From a virus: a stretch of DNA of 23,485 nt. Location: positions 1 to 23,485 of IMG/VR virus record IMGVR_UViG_3300035698_019089. The stretch is one strand, 5' to 3'. The notes under the pieces were generated by a model, which worked only from the letters and a program-made list of their open reading frames with translations, ran no database searches and was not told the DNA's origin. Shown piece after piece: positions 7,169 through 15,500 of this stretch (within the stretch, counting starts at the first letter, position 1; every line of letters begins with the position of its first letter). The position numbers and the translations under genes were made by a program.

Positions 7169-7231
7169 AAGTGGCCGGTCAACGAAGTTGGTTTATTATT
7201 AACTTAATTTATTAACTTTTACAGGCCACTT
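7169..7231 (+). promoter_or_regulatory. inverted repeat in the coat gene leader
   Basis: AAGTGGCC (7169-7176) is the exact complement of GGCCACTT (7224-7231), whose end is 3 bases before the coat ATG at 7235. The 47-base loop is very AT-rich and contains two copies of TTATTAACTT (7196-7205 and 7209-7218). The coat gene lacks a good Shine-Dalgarno sequence; only AGG at 7223-7225 is near, and two of its bases lie in the stem. The arrangement could be a translational control hairpin, a protected 5' end or an operator. No convincing promoter was found in this 107-base gap. Confidence 0.5.
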
Positions 7232-7234
7232 ATT

Positions 7235-8362
7235 ATGTCAAACACTTTAACAAATATAATCCCGCGTTTATTAGGCCGCGGCTTAATGAGCTATCGCCAA
7301 ATGTTACCTTTTGTCATGAGCGCAAACCGAGATTACGAAGCGGACGCGGCTCAAAAGGGTTCAACAATTGACGTACCTATCTCAAAACCAAAAATCGCCA
7401 CCGACGTTACTCCATCCGGAAACCGACCCGACGCGCTGCCATCTAGCGACCAAGGCCTGGTTCAAATCCAGTTAGATAATTGGCAAGAGGTCGAGTTCAA
7501 TTTAACGGACAAAGACAAGAAGCTGATTGAAAAAGACGATTACTTCATGCCGATGGATTTTCACGAAGCCGTCAAAGCACTCGCAGAATCGGTTGAAACT
7601 TCGGTTGCTTTACAGTACAAAGACGTTTATTCAGTCGTTGGAACAGCAGCAACAACCCCGTTCGCCTCAGACACAACCGCGGCTATCAATGCGCGTAAAA
7701 AATTAAATGAGTACGGCGTACCGAAAACAGACCGCACGCTAATTGTTGACAATGACGCTGGAGCCAATATGCTTGCTTTACCGGCATTTTCCCAGGTTGA
7801 CCAATCGTCTGACAGCAGATTGATTATTGATGGCGAGATTGGCCGTAAACTTGGCTTCATGAACATTGAGGGCAACACGGTTCAAACTCACACAACCGGT
7901 GCTGCCGGTACGCCATTGACCGACGGCGGAAACACTCTAGGTGATACTGTTGTTAAAATTGACGGGTTCTCAACAGTCCCATCAGTCGGCGATATTTTCT
8001 CATTAGCCGGGAACGACCAAACCTACACGGTAATCTCAGCAACACCACTGGCAACCGGCGAAAGTGATTTAACTATCCAACCGCCATTAGCCGCTACTGT
8101 TGCGGATGGCGTGGCAGCCACTTTTGTTGCGACTCACGTTGCCAACTTAGCCATGCACCGAGATGCTTTGACATTCTCAACCAGACCTCTGGAGGGCAGC
8201 GACTCAAGCGCGGCTGATATCTCATACATGCCAGACCCTGAAACCGGCTTGGTGTTGAGAGTTGAGGTTGCAAGAGCTCATAAAGCTGACATCTGGTCAC
8301 TTGATGCGCTTTGGGGTTCAAAAATGGTTCGTCCATACGCCGCAACCCGCGTCTTAGGTTAA
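7235..8362 (+). CDS. major capsid protein, P22 coat family
   Basis: A 375-aa HK97-fold coat protein of the P22 gp5 type. Family features are the opening SNTLTNIIPRLLGRG, an early strand with TPSGNRPD, a long helical spine with VETSVALQYKDVY near 115, the GTAATTPFAS and PKTDRTLIVDNDAGANML segments, and a C-terminal LAMHRDALTFSTRPLEG motif near 305. Between about residues 229 and 299 lies an inserted beta domain (GDTVVKIDGFSTVPSVGDIF, then QTYTVISATP), comparable to insertions seen in P22-like coats, where they aid folding and stability. The gene follows the scaffold, has an inverted repeat over its leader, and is followed by a strong terminator, which isolates the most abundant virion protein. 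Confidence 0.92.
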   Translation: MSNTLTNIIPRLLGRGLMSYRQMLPFVMSANRDYEADAAQKGSTIDVPISKPKIATDVTPSGNRPDALPSSDQGLVQIQLDNWQEVEFNLTDKDKKLIEKDDYFMPMDFHEAVKALAESVETSVALQYKDVYSVVGTAATTPFASDTTAAINARKKLNEYGVPKTDRTLIVDNDAGANMLALPAFSQVDQSSDSRLIIDGEIGRKLGFMNIEGNTVQTHTTGAAGTPLTDGGNTLGDTVVKIDGFSTVPSVGDIFSLAGNDQTYTVISATPLATGESDLTIQPPLAATVADGVAATFVATHVANLAMHRDALTFSTRPLEGSDSSAADISYMPDPETGLVLRVEVARAHKADIWSLDALWGSKMVRPYAATRVLG

Positions 8363-8364
8363 TC

Positions 8365-8397
8365 AAAGTAGCCCGGCCATAAGCCGGGCTACTTTTT
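8365..8397 (+). terminator. strong intrinsic terminator after coat gene
   Basis: A near-perfect hairpin: a 12-13 bp stem built on AAGTAGCCCGGC (8366-8377) and its complement (8383-8394), a 5-base loop CATAA, and a run of five T (8393-8397). It starts 3 bases after the coat stop. Downstream genes have no evident promoter of their own, so they probably depend on readthrough or antitermination. Confidence 0.92.
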
Positions 8398-8414
8398 CAC
8401 GTTTGGAGAAAACA

Positions 8415-8603
8415 ATGAAATCAATCGGTAAATCAGTACCAACAGTTCACGTAACCAATGGCAAGCAAGCCATTGTTGTAAACAAGTCAGATTTTGACAA
8501 CGGGGCTTTTAAAGGCTACGAATTAGTTGGCGCAAAAACCGCCAAGAAAACCGCCAAGAAAACCGCCAAGAAAACCGCAAAAAAACCGGTTTCAAAAGAG
8601 TAA
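8415..8603 (+). CDS. small head-associated protein with TAKK repeat tail
   Basis: A 62-aa protein. The N-terminal half (KSVPTVHVTNGKQAIVVNKSDF) is a compact beta-like segment shared with the next gene; the C-terminal half is four TAKK units followed by PVSKE, making a highly basic tail. I start it at ATG 8415, 6 bases after GGAG (8405-8408); TTG 8403 is too close to the terminator and lacks a site. Small proteins with a VxIxN...VNxxDF core are common between the coat and the head-tail adaptor of phages, but the function is unclear. The lysine tail could bind packaged DNA or the acidic capsid interior; that is inference. Confidence 0.7.
   Translation: MKSIGKSVPTVHVTNGKQAIVVNKSDFDNGAFKGYELVGAKTAKKTAKKTAKKTAKKPVSKE
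8535..8582 (+). repeat. 12-bp tandem repeat coding TAKK
   Basis: Three identical copies of AAAACCGCCAAG (8535-8546, 8547-8558, 8559-8570) and one variant (8571-8582) encode KTAK-type units in frame. Near-identity at the DNA level points to recent expansion by slippage, so copy number probably varies between relatives. Confidence 0.9.
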
Positions 8604-8606
8604 CAA

Positions 8607-8849
8607 ATGGCCTCCGTTCCTACAGTAACAATCAGAAATAGCAAAGGCGAAAAGGTCGTTGTTAATGAGTACGATTACAGCCAAGGTCGTTCCGGTTTTA
8701 AATCTCGTTATTATGGCGGTGATTGGGAAATCTGTGGGCACAACCACAAAGGCGGGATGGAGGGTTTTTTATCTGCAAAGGCACATTCTGATATGAATGA
8801 AGATTTAAAAAGACGTCGGCAACGTGACGGAATAGGAATGAACAGATGA
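8607..8849 (+). CDS. small protein, paralog of the preceding gene
   Basis: An 80-aa protein starting 3 bases after the previous stop. Its opening ASVPTVTIRNSKGEKVVVNEYDYSQG, here shortened to SVPTVTIRNSKGEKVVVNEY, lines up with the start of the preceding protein (SVPTV, a T/V-x-N motif, VVN, then a D-Y/D-F acidic-aromatic step), so the pair looks like a tandem duplication with different C-termini. Here the second half is YGGDWEICGHNHKGG and a helical, basic end (DLKRRRQRDG). Its stop overlaps the next start (ATGA). Position suggests a head or neck accessory role; the family is not recognised. Confidence 0.7.
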   Translation: MASVPTVTIRNSKGEKVVVNEYDYSQGRSGFKSRYYGGDWEICGHNHKGGMEGFLSAKAHSDMNEDLKRRRQRDGIGMNR

Positions 8850-9334
8850 CCATTAACGCGACGCCCATGTCACAATCCGCTAATTCATTTGTAACTTTGG
8901 CCGAGGCGAACGCTTATCATGATGCCAGGCTTCATAACGCAGAATGGACAGCGGCTTCAGACCCAGACAAAGAAAAAGGAATCAAGCAAGCAACTAGAAT
9001 GCTTGACCAGTTATCTTACTCAGGCAGCCCAAAGACAAGTGACCAGGCTTTGAAGTTTCCGAGGGTTAGTATATTTGAAGATGACGGCGACGCCTTTGAC
9101 GATTTAACAATACCAAAATTTATGATAGAGGCGACAAGCGAATTGGCTTGGCTGCTTTTAATTAGCGATACAACCCGTGATTCAGGAACAAAAGGTTTTT
9201 CTCAAATCAAAGCTGGTCCAGTTAGCTTGTCAGTGGCGCCAACAGATAGAGCGAACGATTTTCCAGAGGCAGTCATGGCAATGATTAAGCCCTGGTTATG
9301 GAATCGCGGTGAAGTCAGGATTAAACGAGGGTGA
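8846..9334 (+). CDS. head-tail adaptor (DnaT_2-like family)
   Basis: A 162-aa, mainly helical protein at the adaptor position after the coat. The N-terminal NSFVTLAEANAYHDARL, a Trp a few residues on, then KQATRMLDQLSYSG and LKFPR follow the pattern of the phage family labelled as putative DnaT-like ssDNA-binding proteins. That label is a misnomer in this context: members lie in the head-completion cluster and resemble gp6-type connectors that ring the portal. The C-terminus (EAVMAMIKPWLWNRGEVRI) fits the adaptor tail. It overlaps its neighbours by 4 bases on each side, consistent with coupled translation. Confidence 0.75.
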   Translation: MTINATPMSQSANSFVTLAEANAYHDARLHNAEWTAASDPDKEKGIKQATRMLDQLSYSGSPKTSDQALKFPRVSIFEDDGDAFDDLTIPKFMIEATSELAWLLLISDTTRDSGTKGFSQIKAGPVSLSVAPTDRANDFPEAVMAMIKPWLWNRGEVRIKRG

Positions 9335-9702
9335 GTTTAGCCGCTGCCATAGCCGGAGGGGTTGATGCAATCTTTAATGCTGTTGATGATTTAAAAGTTG
9401 CCTGCGTTTTAATTAACGAAACAGGTCAAACTTACAACTCAACCACCAGAGTTTACGATGTTGGCACTCCGATAAACTCAAGCGTTAACGGAATTCAATA
9501 CGATTTTAAAAGGTTCGAGATTAACGGTGATTCAATTCGCCACGGCGATACCAGGTTCATGTTTAAAACAAACGAGATTACCGGGCATTTTAGCGACTAC
9601 GATTTTATAACAGAGAACGGAAAAAGATGGAACGTTGTTAACAGCGAAACAGTGCCGGGTGAGTCGATTGCAATTTTCCAGGTTAGGTTGTCCAAAAAAT
9701 GA
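9331..9702 (+). CDS. head closure / stopper candidate
   Basis: A 123-aa protein starting at GTG 9331 (GTGA overlap with the adaptor stop) and ending in an ATGA overlap with the next gene. After a short helical start it is beta-rich (LKVACVLINETGQTYNSTT, DTRFMFKTNE, RWNVVNSETVPG, IAIFQVRLSKK), as in head-closure proteins that plug the portal-adaptor channel. The call rests on size, fold character and position between the adaptor and tail terminator; no diagnostic motif is visible. Confidence 0.6.
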   Translation: MSLAAAIAGGVDAIFNAVDDLKVACVLINETGQTYNSTTRVYDVGTPINSSVNGIQYDFKRFEINGDSIRHGDTRFMFKTNEITGHFSDYDFITENGKRWNVVNSETVPGESIAIFQVRLSKK

Positions 9703-10091
9703 CCACTCAATTTATCCAGAATCAGTTGATAGAGCAAACATTTATTAGTGAGTGGGCTGACCCAATCGCCTACTTTTTTAAGAACGCGCCTATACCGGAT
9801 GGATTGCCGGATGAATACATAAACGTCCTGGCATTCGATGGCAATGGTGTTAATACGTTTATTGGACCACTCAAGACCCGTAAAACTTGTTCGGTTGTAG
9901 CTGAAATAAGAGTTAAGAAAAACGAGGGCACAGCAAGGGCGGAGTTATTGGCGCAAAGTTTTAAGGATATTTTTGAAAATCAATATCTTGGTCAAATGAG
10001 ATTCAGAGAGGCAAGCGTTTCAGAATTTGTTGGCGATACCCATTATGCGATGAATGTATTTATCCCGTACCAATGGGACGAGGTGGCTTGA
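9699..10091 (+). CDS. tail terminator protein
   Basis: A 130-aa protein matching the pattern of phage tail terminators (DUF4128/gpU-like): an N-terminal helix with FISEWADPIAYFFKNAP, a central strand pair around TCSVVAEIRVKK, a helix with ARAELLAQSFKDIF, and a final strand (YAMNVFIPYQW). Such proteins cap the finished tail tube as a hexameric ring and join it to the head. It lies between the closure candidate and a gp10-like neck protein, in the expected place. Start ATG 9699 overlaps the previous stop (ATGA) and the end overlaps the next start (TGATG). Confidence 0.7.
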   Translation: MTTQFIQNQLIEQTFISEWADPIAYFFKNAPIPDGLPDEYINVLAFDGNGVNTFIGPLKTRKTCSVVAEIRVKKNEGTARAELLAQSFKDIFENQYLGQMRFREASVSEFVGDTHYAMNVFIPYQWDEVA

Positions 10092-10510
10092 TGGAATTAG
10101 ATTTAAACGCCCAATCAATCCAGATTGTAATGAAGCAAATTAACTTCAGCCTTGGCGATTTTGTCAGGATTGTAGGGTTAAAAACATGGACATCATTAGT
10201 CTACAAAACACCAGTAGGTAATCCGACTTTATGGAAAAGCAAAGCGCCAAAGGGTTACGTTGGCGGACAGGCGCGACACTCTTGGAATATGCAGCACAGC
10301 AAACCGGATAAGAGATTGCCTAAAAACTACTCGGCTTCAGTACCCGTTCTGCCAAACATTAAGAGCGCAGGATTGAAACCGTTATTTGTTACAAGTTCTG
10401 TCCCTTACATGACGAGGCTTGATGAAGATAATTGGAGCAAGCAAGGCTCTCACATGACAGCAAGAACATTAGCTGAGATAAAGTACGAATTTAATTCAAT
10501 AGGACAATAA
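10091..10510 (+). CDS. gp10-like neck / tail completion protein
   Basis: A 139-aa protein. The central pattern, LVYKTPVGNPTLWKSKAPKG followed by GGQARHSWN, is typical of HK97 gp10-like minor structural proteins (helix, K/R-TPVxTG-like turn, then L/H-xxSW), which sit in the neck. The C-terminus has SSVPYMTRLDEDNWSKQ, also typical (PY-x-x-x-L-E-xG). I use ATG 10091, overlapping the previous stop as TGATG, rather than ATG 10073 inside the preceding gene. It ends one base before the tail tube start codon region. Confidence 0.75.
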   Translation: MELDLNAQSIQIVMKQINFSLGDFVRIVGLKTWTSLVYKTPVGNPTLWKSKAPKGYVGGQARHSWNMQHSKPDKRLPKNYSASVPVLPNIKSAGLKPLFVTSSVPYMTRLDEDNWSKQGSHMTARTLAEIKYEFNSIGQ

Positions 10511-10511
10511 T

Positions 10512-11684
10512 ATGACTGATACAAACAGAGTAAGACTTTCTTATATAGAAGAAGCCACCCGAGGCACAACACCAGCCGGTAATCTGCAAATATTGCCCTA
10601 TGTGAGCCACGGCCTTGTAACTACGCCAGCAACAGTTAAATCCGCCATTATCCAGGATAGTGGAAACGTCAAAGACCACATCAGAACCGATATGGCAGTC
10701 GCTGGTAATATCGCCTCAGAGCTTGGTCATGAATTCTATGACCCGTTTTATGAGGGAACTTTCAGGAACGACTTTGGGACGCCGGTATCAATTGCCGTCA
10801 CTACTCTAAGCGTTACTGCGGGAAGCCCGGCGACGTTGGACGACTCAGGAAGTGGTTTGGGCGCGTTAAAACCAAACGATGTTGTTATGATTAGCGGCTT
10901 TACAACCGCGGCCAACAATGGCGCTTTTGTAATCGGCGGCAATACTGCCGCGGGCTCTGTTGACATAATTCCCGTTAACGGAAGCAATACAGCAGTGACC
11001 GAGGCGGCTGGAGATTCTGTTACATTGACGACTACCAGGCTGACCAATGCCAACACCTCAAAATTCTACTCAATTGAGGAATTCAACACTTTAACCAACG
11101 TTTATCGTGCGTGGCTTGGAATGGAAGTTGATGGCTTTACCTTGACATTTGGTTCTGGAGCCGTGACAAGCACAGGATTTACTTTCAGCGGGTTTAGCGA
11201 ACCAACCGTGGCCGCATCTATTGGCGATGGCTATGATGCCGCATCTACCAATGACGTTATCGACACTGAAAACGGGTACATTGGCACCCTGATATCGGTC
11301 AACGGGGCGGCGCTTGCGGCACCAACGGCTTGTGTCACCGGAATAACTTACACCGTATCAAATTCAGTTAGACGGGAAAAAGGGCTGGTGTGCACCACCA
11401 TGGGTAAAGGTGAGTTTATGGTTACGGTAAATGCGACGATTGTTTTTACAAATAAAGCAATCTATGACGCATTCTTGGCTGACCAAATCTTTTCAATTGG
11501 CTCAGTGGCCGTCGATGCAAGCAACCAAGGAATCGGAATTGTAGTTCCTGAGCTGAGATTCAGTTCTGGAAGCGTTCCGGTAGCTGGAGGCAATCAAACT
11601 CAAATTGCAACATTTACAGGAATGGCAAAAGGCTCGACCGTTGGTTCGGATGAATACACGGCGGTTCTGTCAAAATTGGGTTAA
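10512..11684 (+). CDS. major tail tube protein with inserted domain
   Basis: A 390-aa tail tube protein. It opens with an SYIEEATRGTTPAGN motif typical of siphovirus tube proteins and ends with beta strands and GGNQTQIATFTGMAKGS near the C-terminus. Between about residues 89 and 177 is an extra beta-rich module (TTLSVTAGSPATLDDSGSG, PNDVVMISGFTTAANNGAF) that looks like a surface-exposed insertion. This may explain a length well above a minimal tube subunit. The gene starts without a Shine-Dalgarno sequence. It is followed by the chaperone pair and tape measure, confirming the assignment by order. Being beta-rich and abundant, it polymerises as hexameric rings around the tape measure. Confidence 0.85.
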   Translation: MTDTNRVRLSYIEEATRGTTPAGNLQILPYVSHGLVTTPATVKSAIIQDSGNVKDHIRTDMAVAGNIASELGHEFYDPFYEGTFRNDFGTPVSIAVTTLSVTAGSPATLDDSGSGLGALKPNDVVMISGFTTAANNGAFVIGGNTAAGSVDIIPVNGSNTAVTEAAGDSVTLTTTRLTNANTSKFYSIEEFNTLTNVYRAWLGMEVDGFTLTFGSGAVTSTGFTFSGFSEPTVAASIGDGYDAASTNDVIDTENGYIGTLISVNGAALAAPTACVTGITYTVSNSVRREKGLVCTTMGKGEFMVTVNATIVFTNKAIYDAFLADQIFSIGSVAVDASNQGIGIVVPELRFSSGSVPVAGGNQTQIATFTGMAKGSTVGSDEYTAVLSKLG

Positions 11685-11712
11685 ATAAATTTTTCAACAA
11701 CGGGTAATTGTA

Positions 11713-12174
11713 ATGTTAAGTGATTTTAAAAAAGACGAAGTAACAAGGGAAACCGCCATCATTCAAATCGGAGATGGCGGTGACTTCATCGAGGTTAAAC
11801 CAACAACCAATAAGGGCTATATTAATGCCCGATCATTGGCTCACAAAAGAAACAAACACGCCATGAAAAAACGCGGGTTTCTTGATGATGCTGATAAGGT
11901 TCAGGCAATCATGGCGCCAATCATAGCAAAATATATTCTTGTGGATTGGCAAATGACTGACACGGTAGATAATCTTGAAAAAGATTTTCCGAGTTTAAAG
12001 ATTAAGCCGTTAAAAGACGACGAAACAAAGGCGAGAGTCCCCTACACTCCGGACAATTGTTTGACTGTTTTAAGCCATAAAGGTTATCAAGATTTTTTAA
12101 ATTATGTTGTTATTAATGCCGAGGAAACGGCAAACTTCATTGACGACGAAAAAGAAGACGATTTAAAAAACTAA
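11713..12174 (+). CDS. tail assembly chaperone, G part
   Basis: A 153-aa protein between the tail tube and the tape measure, the position of lambda gpG. The sequence is mixed, with a very acidic C-terminus (FIDDEKEDDLKN). The gene ends TTA AAA AAC TAA, so its last sense codons form a slippery run (see 12162-12171). Most ribosomes would stop here to give G; a minority would shift by -1 and continue to give a 272-aa GT protein. Chaperones of this type bind the tape measure and recruit tube subunits, and are absent from the virion. Sequence similarity to gpG is not evident; the call is by position and recoding signal. Confidence 0.8.
   Translation: MLSDFKKDEVTRETAIIQIGDGGDFIEVKPTTNKGYINARSLAHKRNKHAMKKRGFLDDADKVQAIMAPIIAKYILVDWQMTDTVDNLEKDFPSLKIKPLKDDETKARVPYTPDNCLTVLSHKGYQDFLNYVVINAEETANFIDDEKEDDLKN
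12162..12171 (+). promoter_or_regulatory. programmed -1 frameshift slippery site
   Basis: TTTAAAAAAC contains two overlapping heptamers that fit the X XXY YYZ rule in the G frame: T TTA AAA (12162-12168) and A AAA AAC (12165-12171), immediately before the G stop TAA 12172-12174. Moving back one base gives TTT AAA AAA CTA and an open frame to 12530. A weak stem (CTCAC 12195-12199 with GTGAG 12208-12212) lies 23 bases downstream, further than a normal stimulator. Confidence 0.85.
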
Positions 12175-12530
12175 TAAAGTTTGTTATTTGGTCACTCACT
12201 TATTCCGGTGAGAATGGCAAACATTTATTGATGGCGGCTAGGTTGGGAGGTCCAAAGGTAGATCCCCAGCCGAAACTTTATGACCATTTGGGCGCAGTAA
12301 GTCAGGCGGTATTTCAGGCCAGGGCGGTTGGTTGGTCACAATGGGGAATGTTAGTACCATTGATTGAGATTGAGGTTGCTCACAGGGCGTTTGGTTTCCA
12401 CGGAAGCCTTGAGGAATTTATAGATTTATTCAGGTCAGTAGAACGAGAGATTAATGACAGACATAACGCTAAAGACAGTCGGAATAGTGATAGACCCGAA
12501 ACCAGCTCAGGAGGGCGGGAAAAAGGTTGA
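12162..12530 (+). CDS. tail assembly chaperone, T extension (-1 frame)
   Basis: This frame is open from the slippery site and adds about 120 codons to G, giving a GT fusion of 272 aa. The first residues after the shift are KLIKFVIWSLTYSGENGKHL, then LLMAARLGGPKVDP. An ATG at 12231 could start it alone, but it has no ribosome binding site and the in-frame coding character extends back to the slip site, so a separate gene is unlikely. The helical body (QARAVGWSQWGMLVP, EEFIDLFRSVEREINDRHN) is typical of T domains that bind the tube protein. The 3' end overlaps the tape measure gene by 77 bases, an unusually long overlap. Confidence 0.8.
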   Translation, partial: FKKLIKFVIWSLTYSGENGKHLLMAARLGGPKVDPQPKLYDHLGAVSQAVFQARAVGWSQWGMLVPLIEIEVAHRAFGFHGSLEEFIDLFRSVEREINDRHNAKDSRNSDRPETSSGGREKG

Positions 12531-15500
12531 ACGCTCACTGGACGGCGTTAGAAAATCAGCTTCAAGCGTAAAAAAGAGTTTGCTGGCCGCATTCTCGGTC
12601 GCGGCGATAGGCGCGGCGGCTAAACAGTTTGCAGATTATGACCAACAATTAAGGAATGTTGCAACGGTAGCCGGAGCCACAGAAGCCGAATTTGCAAAAC
12701 TTGGGGCAACCGCAAAAAGTTTAGCACTTGGCACACGTTTCGACCCGCAAGAAATCGCTCAAGGCATGTACTCACTTGCCTCTGCCGGTCAATCGGTTAA
12801 TCAACAACTATCAACCTTGCCAAATGTATTAAACCTTGCTGAAGCGGCTCAGGCTGACCTTGCTACGACGACAGAGTTGGTGGTTTCAACCATGGCTCAA
12901 TTTGGAATACAAGCCAATGACTCGCAAAGAATAGTTGACGTTTTCACCGCTTCGATTGCCTCAAGTGCTACCAATGTTCCGCGGCTTCAGGTAGCAATGG
13001 CTAACTCAGGCGCAACCGCCAAAGCAATGAACCAGGAGTTTGAAAGCTCTGTTGCTGTTGTTTCCATTTTAACGACTTCATTTGGTAACGGAGAAAAGGC
13101 GGGAACCGGTTACAAAACCTTGTTAAATAAACTAGCAACTGATGGCAAAAAACTTGGACTAGATATAAGCGACGCTTCCGGTAATATGTTGCCGTTGGTC
13201 GATATACTTGACCAGATAAAAGAATCCGGAATGCCAGCAACCGAATTGATGAAAGCCTTTGGTGCCGAGGCCGGTCCAGCTTTGGCAATTTTGCTTGAAC
13301 AAGGAACGGGCGCTATAAATGATATGCGCGACGGGCTTTTATCCAACGGCCAAGCCAGCGAAACCGCGGCCAAACAACTTGATACTTTAAAGGGCGACAT
13401 TGACCAACTTGGTTCGACATTAAAAGTTGCTTTACTTGGTACGATTGAGGCGATTGAGCCATTACTCAGAGGGTTGGTCCAATCTGTGGGGTTTTTAGCC
13501 AATCATATAAAAGAGCTGTCTATTGTTGCGGCTATATTTGTTGGCCCTAAAATATTAGGTGCCATGCTTGTTGGGCTACCATCATTATCAATTGCCATAA
13601 GTGCAGTTACCGGAAGTGTTCTGGCTTTGGGTGCCGCGATTAAAACAGCAATATTGGCTAACCCTATTACAGCCGCTTTGGCGGCTTTATATGCAGGGTA
13701 TGAAGGTGTTAATTATTTAATTGACAAACACAATGAAAAAATCGAAAGGTTATCTGTACTTAGCGGAGGTGCTGAAAGTGCTATCAAAACGCTTAGTGAA
13801 GAGATGGCCAAAGGGTTTGAAACTGAAAACGTCGAAGCTTATACCACATCAATCCAAACACTACAAAGCGAGCTTCTAAAAGCAATCGAAAAACAAAAGC
13901 AATTAAGTGAATTTGTTAATGCTAACAATGCAGGTTCATTTAAAGATGGCACACGTGTTTTAGGTGGTGTGGCAGGTCAAAAAGAAGATGAATTAACCGG
14001 TGTAAACAACCAAATACAACAAATTGAAAGCACGCTCGGACTTGCTAATGCACAGAAGTTTTTAACCGATACGTTTGGAACGCTTTACCAAGCCGCAGTC
14101 AAAGCAACCACAGCTGAGGAGGCTTCGGCAGAAGTGGCCAAAAAAAAGAAAGTTGTTGTAACACAATTAAGCGACTCTTATACAAAGCTAAGCGATAGAA
14201 TAAAAATAGGAACCGGACTTTTAAAGGCTGAAATATCGGTTTTAAAAGGACAGTTGAGCGCAGTCAAAGATTTTAACAAAGAACAACAAGTTTCAATAGG
14301 TCAGACCGATGAGGAAAAAATACTCATTGGCGAATTGATTGATGAGCAAAATGAATTGCTGGATTTAAAGAAAAGTTTAACGGATGAACAGGCTAAGTTA
14401 AACGACGCCCAATCGCTATATAATCAGTTAATGAGAGATGCTCTTGGAGAGTTGAACCCGTTTATTGAAGCTGAGGAAAAAAGATTGACAGGCAGGCAGG
14501 CGCTGCAATTGCTTTATGAAAAAGAGTTATTAACTTTCGACGAATATGTTGCCGGACAATCCGAGATAACTAGGCAATTTAATGAGGAAACCAAAGCGGT
14601 TGAAAATCTTGGTGGAGCATTGGCCGATACTGAAACAGCTTTCGGCAAATTTTTTGCCAATCTTAAGGACGGTTTTAAAGACGCCGCCAGCACAATATTT
14701 TCAGGTTTAGGCGGCGACATATCCGGTTTGTTTAGCGGGACATCAAGCGGATTTTTAAATGGTATCCAAGGATTTAGCGACGGACTGGGCAATATAGCCA
14801 ATGTGTTTGAACAATCTGGCGGTAACATGCTAAGAACTGCAAACTCATTAATTGGCTCGGCCGCCGGAGCAGTTACCGCCGCCGCCGCCGCTGGTGTTGG
14901 TGGAAGCGCGGTTGCAAGTCTGGCGGCATTTGCCGGTCCCGTCGCTATCGCGGCGGTCATAGCTGGACTTATTGACAGTATATCTGGCGGTAAATTATTC
15001 GGCACATCGTACGAGTCAACCGGGGCTGGCTTTAATGTTTCAACTGGGCCTGATGGCGTTCAGGGGAACCAGTTTGAAAATCAATCCAGACAACGCTCAT
15101 TCTTTAGAGGCACAAGACGTAGAACGATTGAGTCGGAGCTGGATTCACAACTTAAAGAGCAATTTGAAGCAATCGGAGAAGCGGGTACATCTGCCGCGAT
15201 AGCGACGGCCACAGCTCTCGGCGTCGAAGTGGTCACAGGACTATCAGCTTCTTTGTCACAAGAATTCGACAAAGATGGAAACCAAGTATCTTCTGTTGTC
15301 ACTGATTCAATGGGCAGGGCTTGGAATGAGGGTGTAGACGCGTTTGCCAGTCGGGTTGTGGCTGATAATGTGCTCGCTCAAGTTTTAACTTCGGTAGTTG
15401 AGACCGGCGGTTCGGAGCAAGACTTTAATTCATTAACCGATAGGTTTAGAAGTAACGCATCTGAGTTACTCGAATTCTCTCAGTTTTTGGCACAAGTACA

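Noticed and set aside
7188-7215. A promoter for the coat gene, TTGGTT with TATTAA 16 bases on.
   Set aside because: Both boxes are weak matches in a very AT-rich loop where such matches arise by chance.
8535-8582. A CRISPR-like array.
   Set aside because: The 12-bp repeats have no spacers, are in frame and code for TAKK; they are a coding tandem repeat.
12228-12530. A separate 100-aa gene starting at TTG 12228 or ATG 12231.
   Set aside because: No ribosome binding site, and the frame continues open back to the slippery site, so it is better read as the T extension of the chaperone.
14514-15005. A 163-codon minus-strand open frame inside the tape measure gene.
   Set aside because: It is the complement of the Ala/Gly-rich segment of the tape measure; its Pro/Ala-rich translation is a composition effect.
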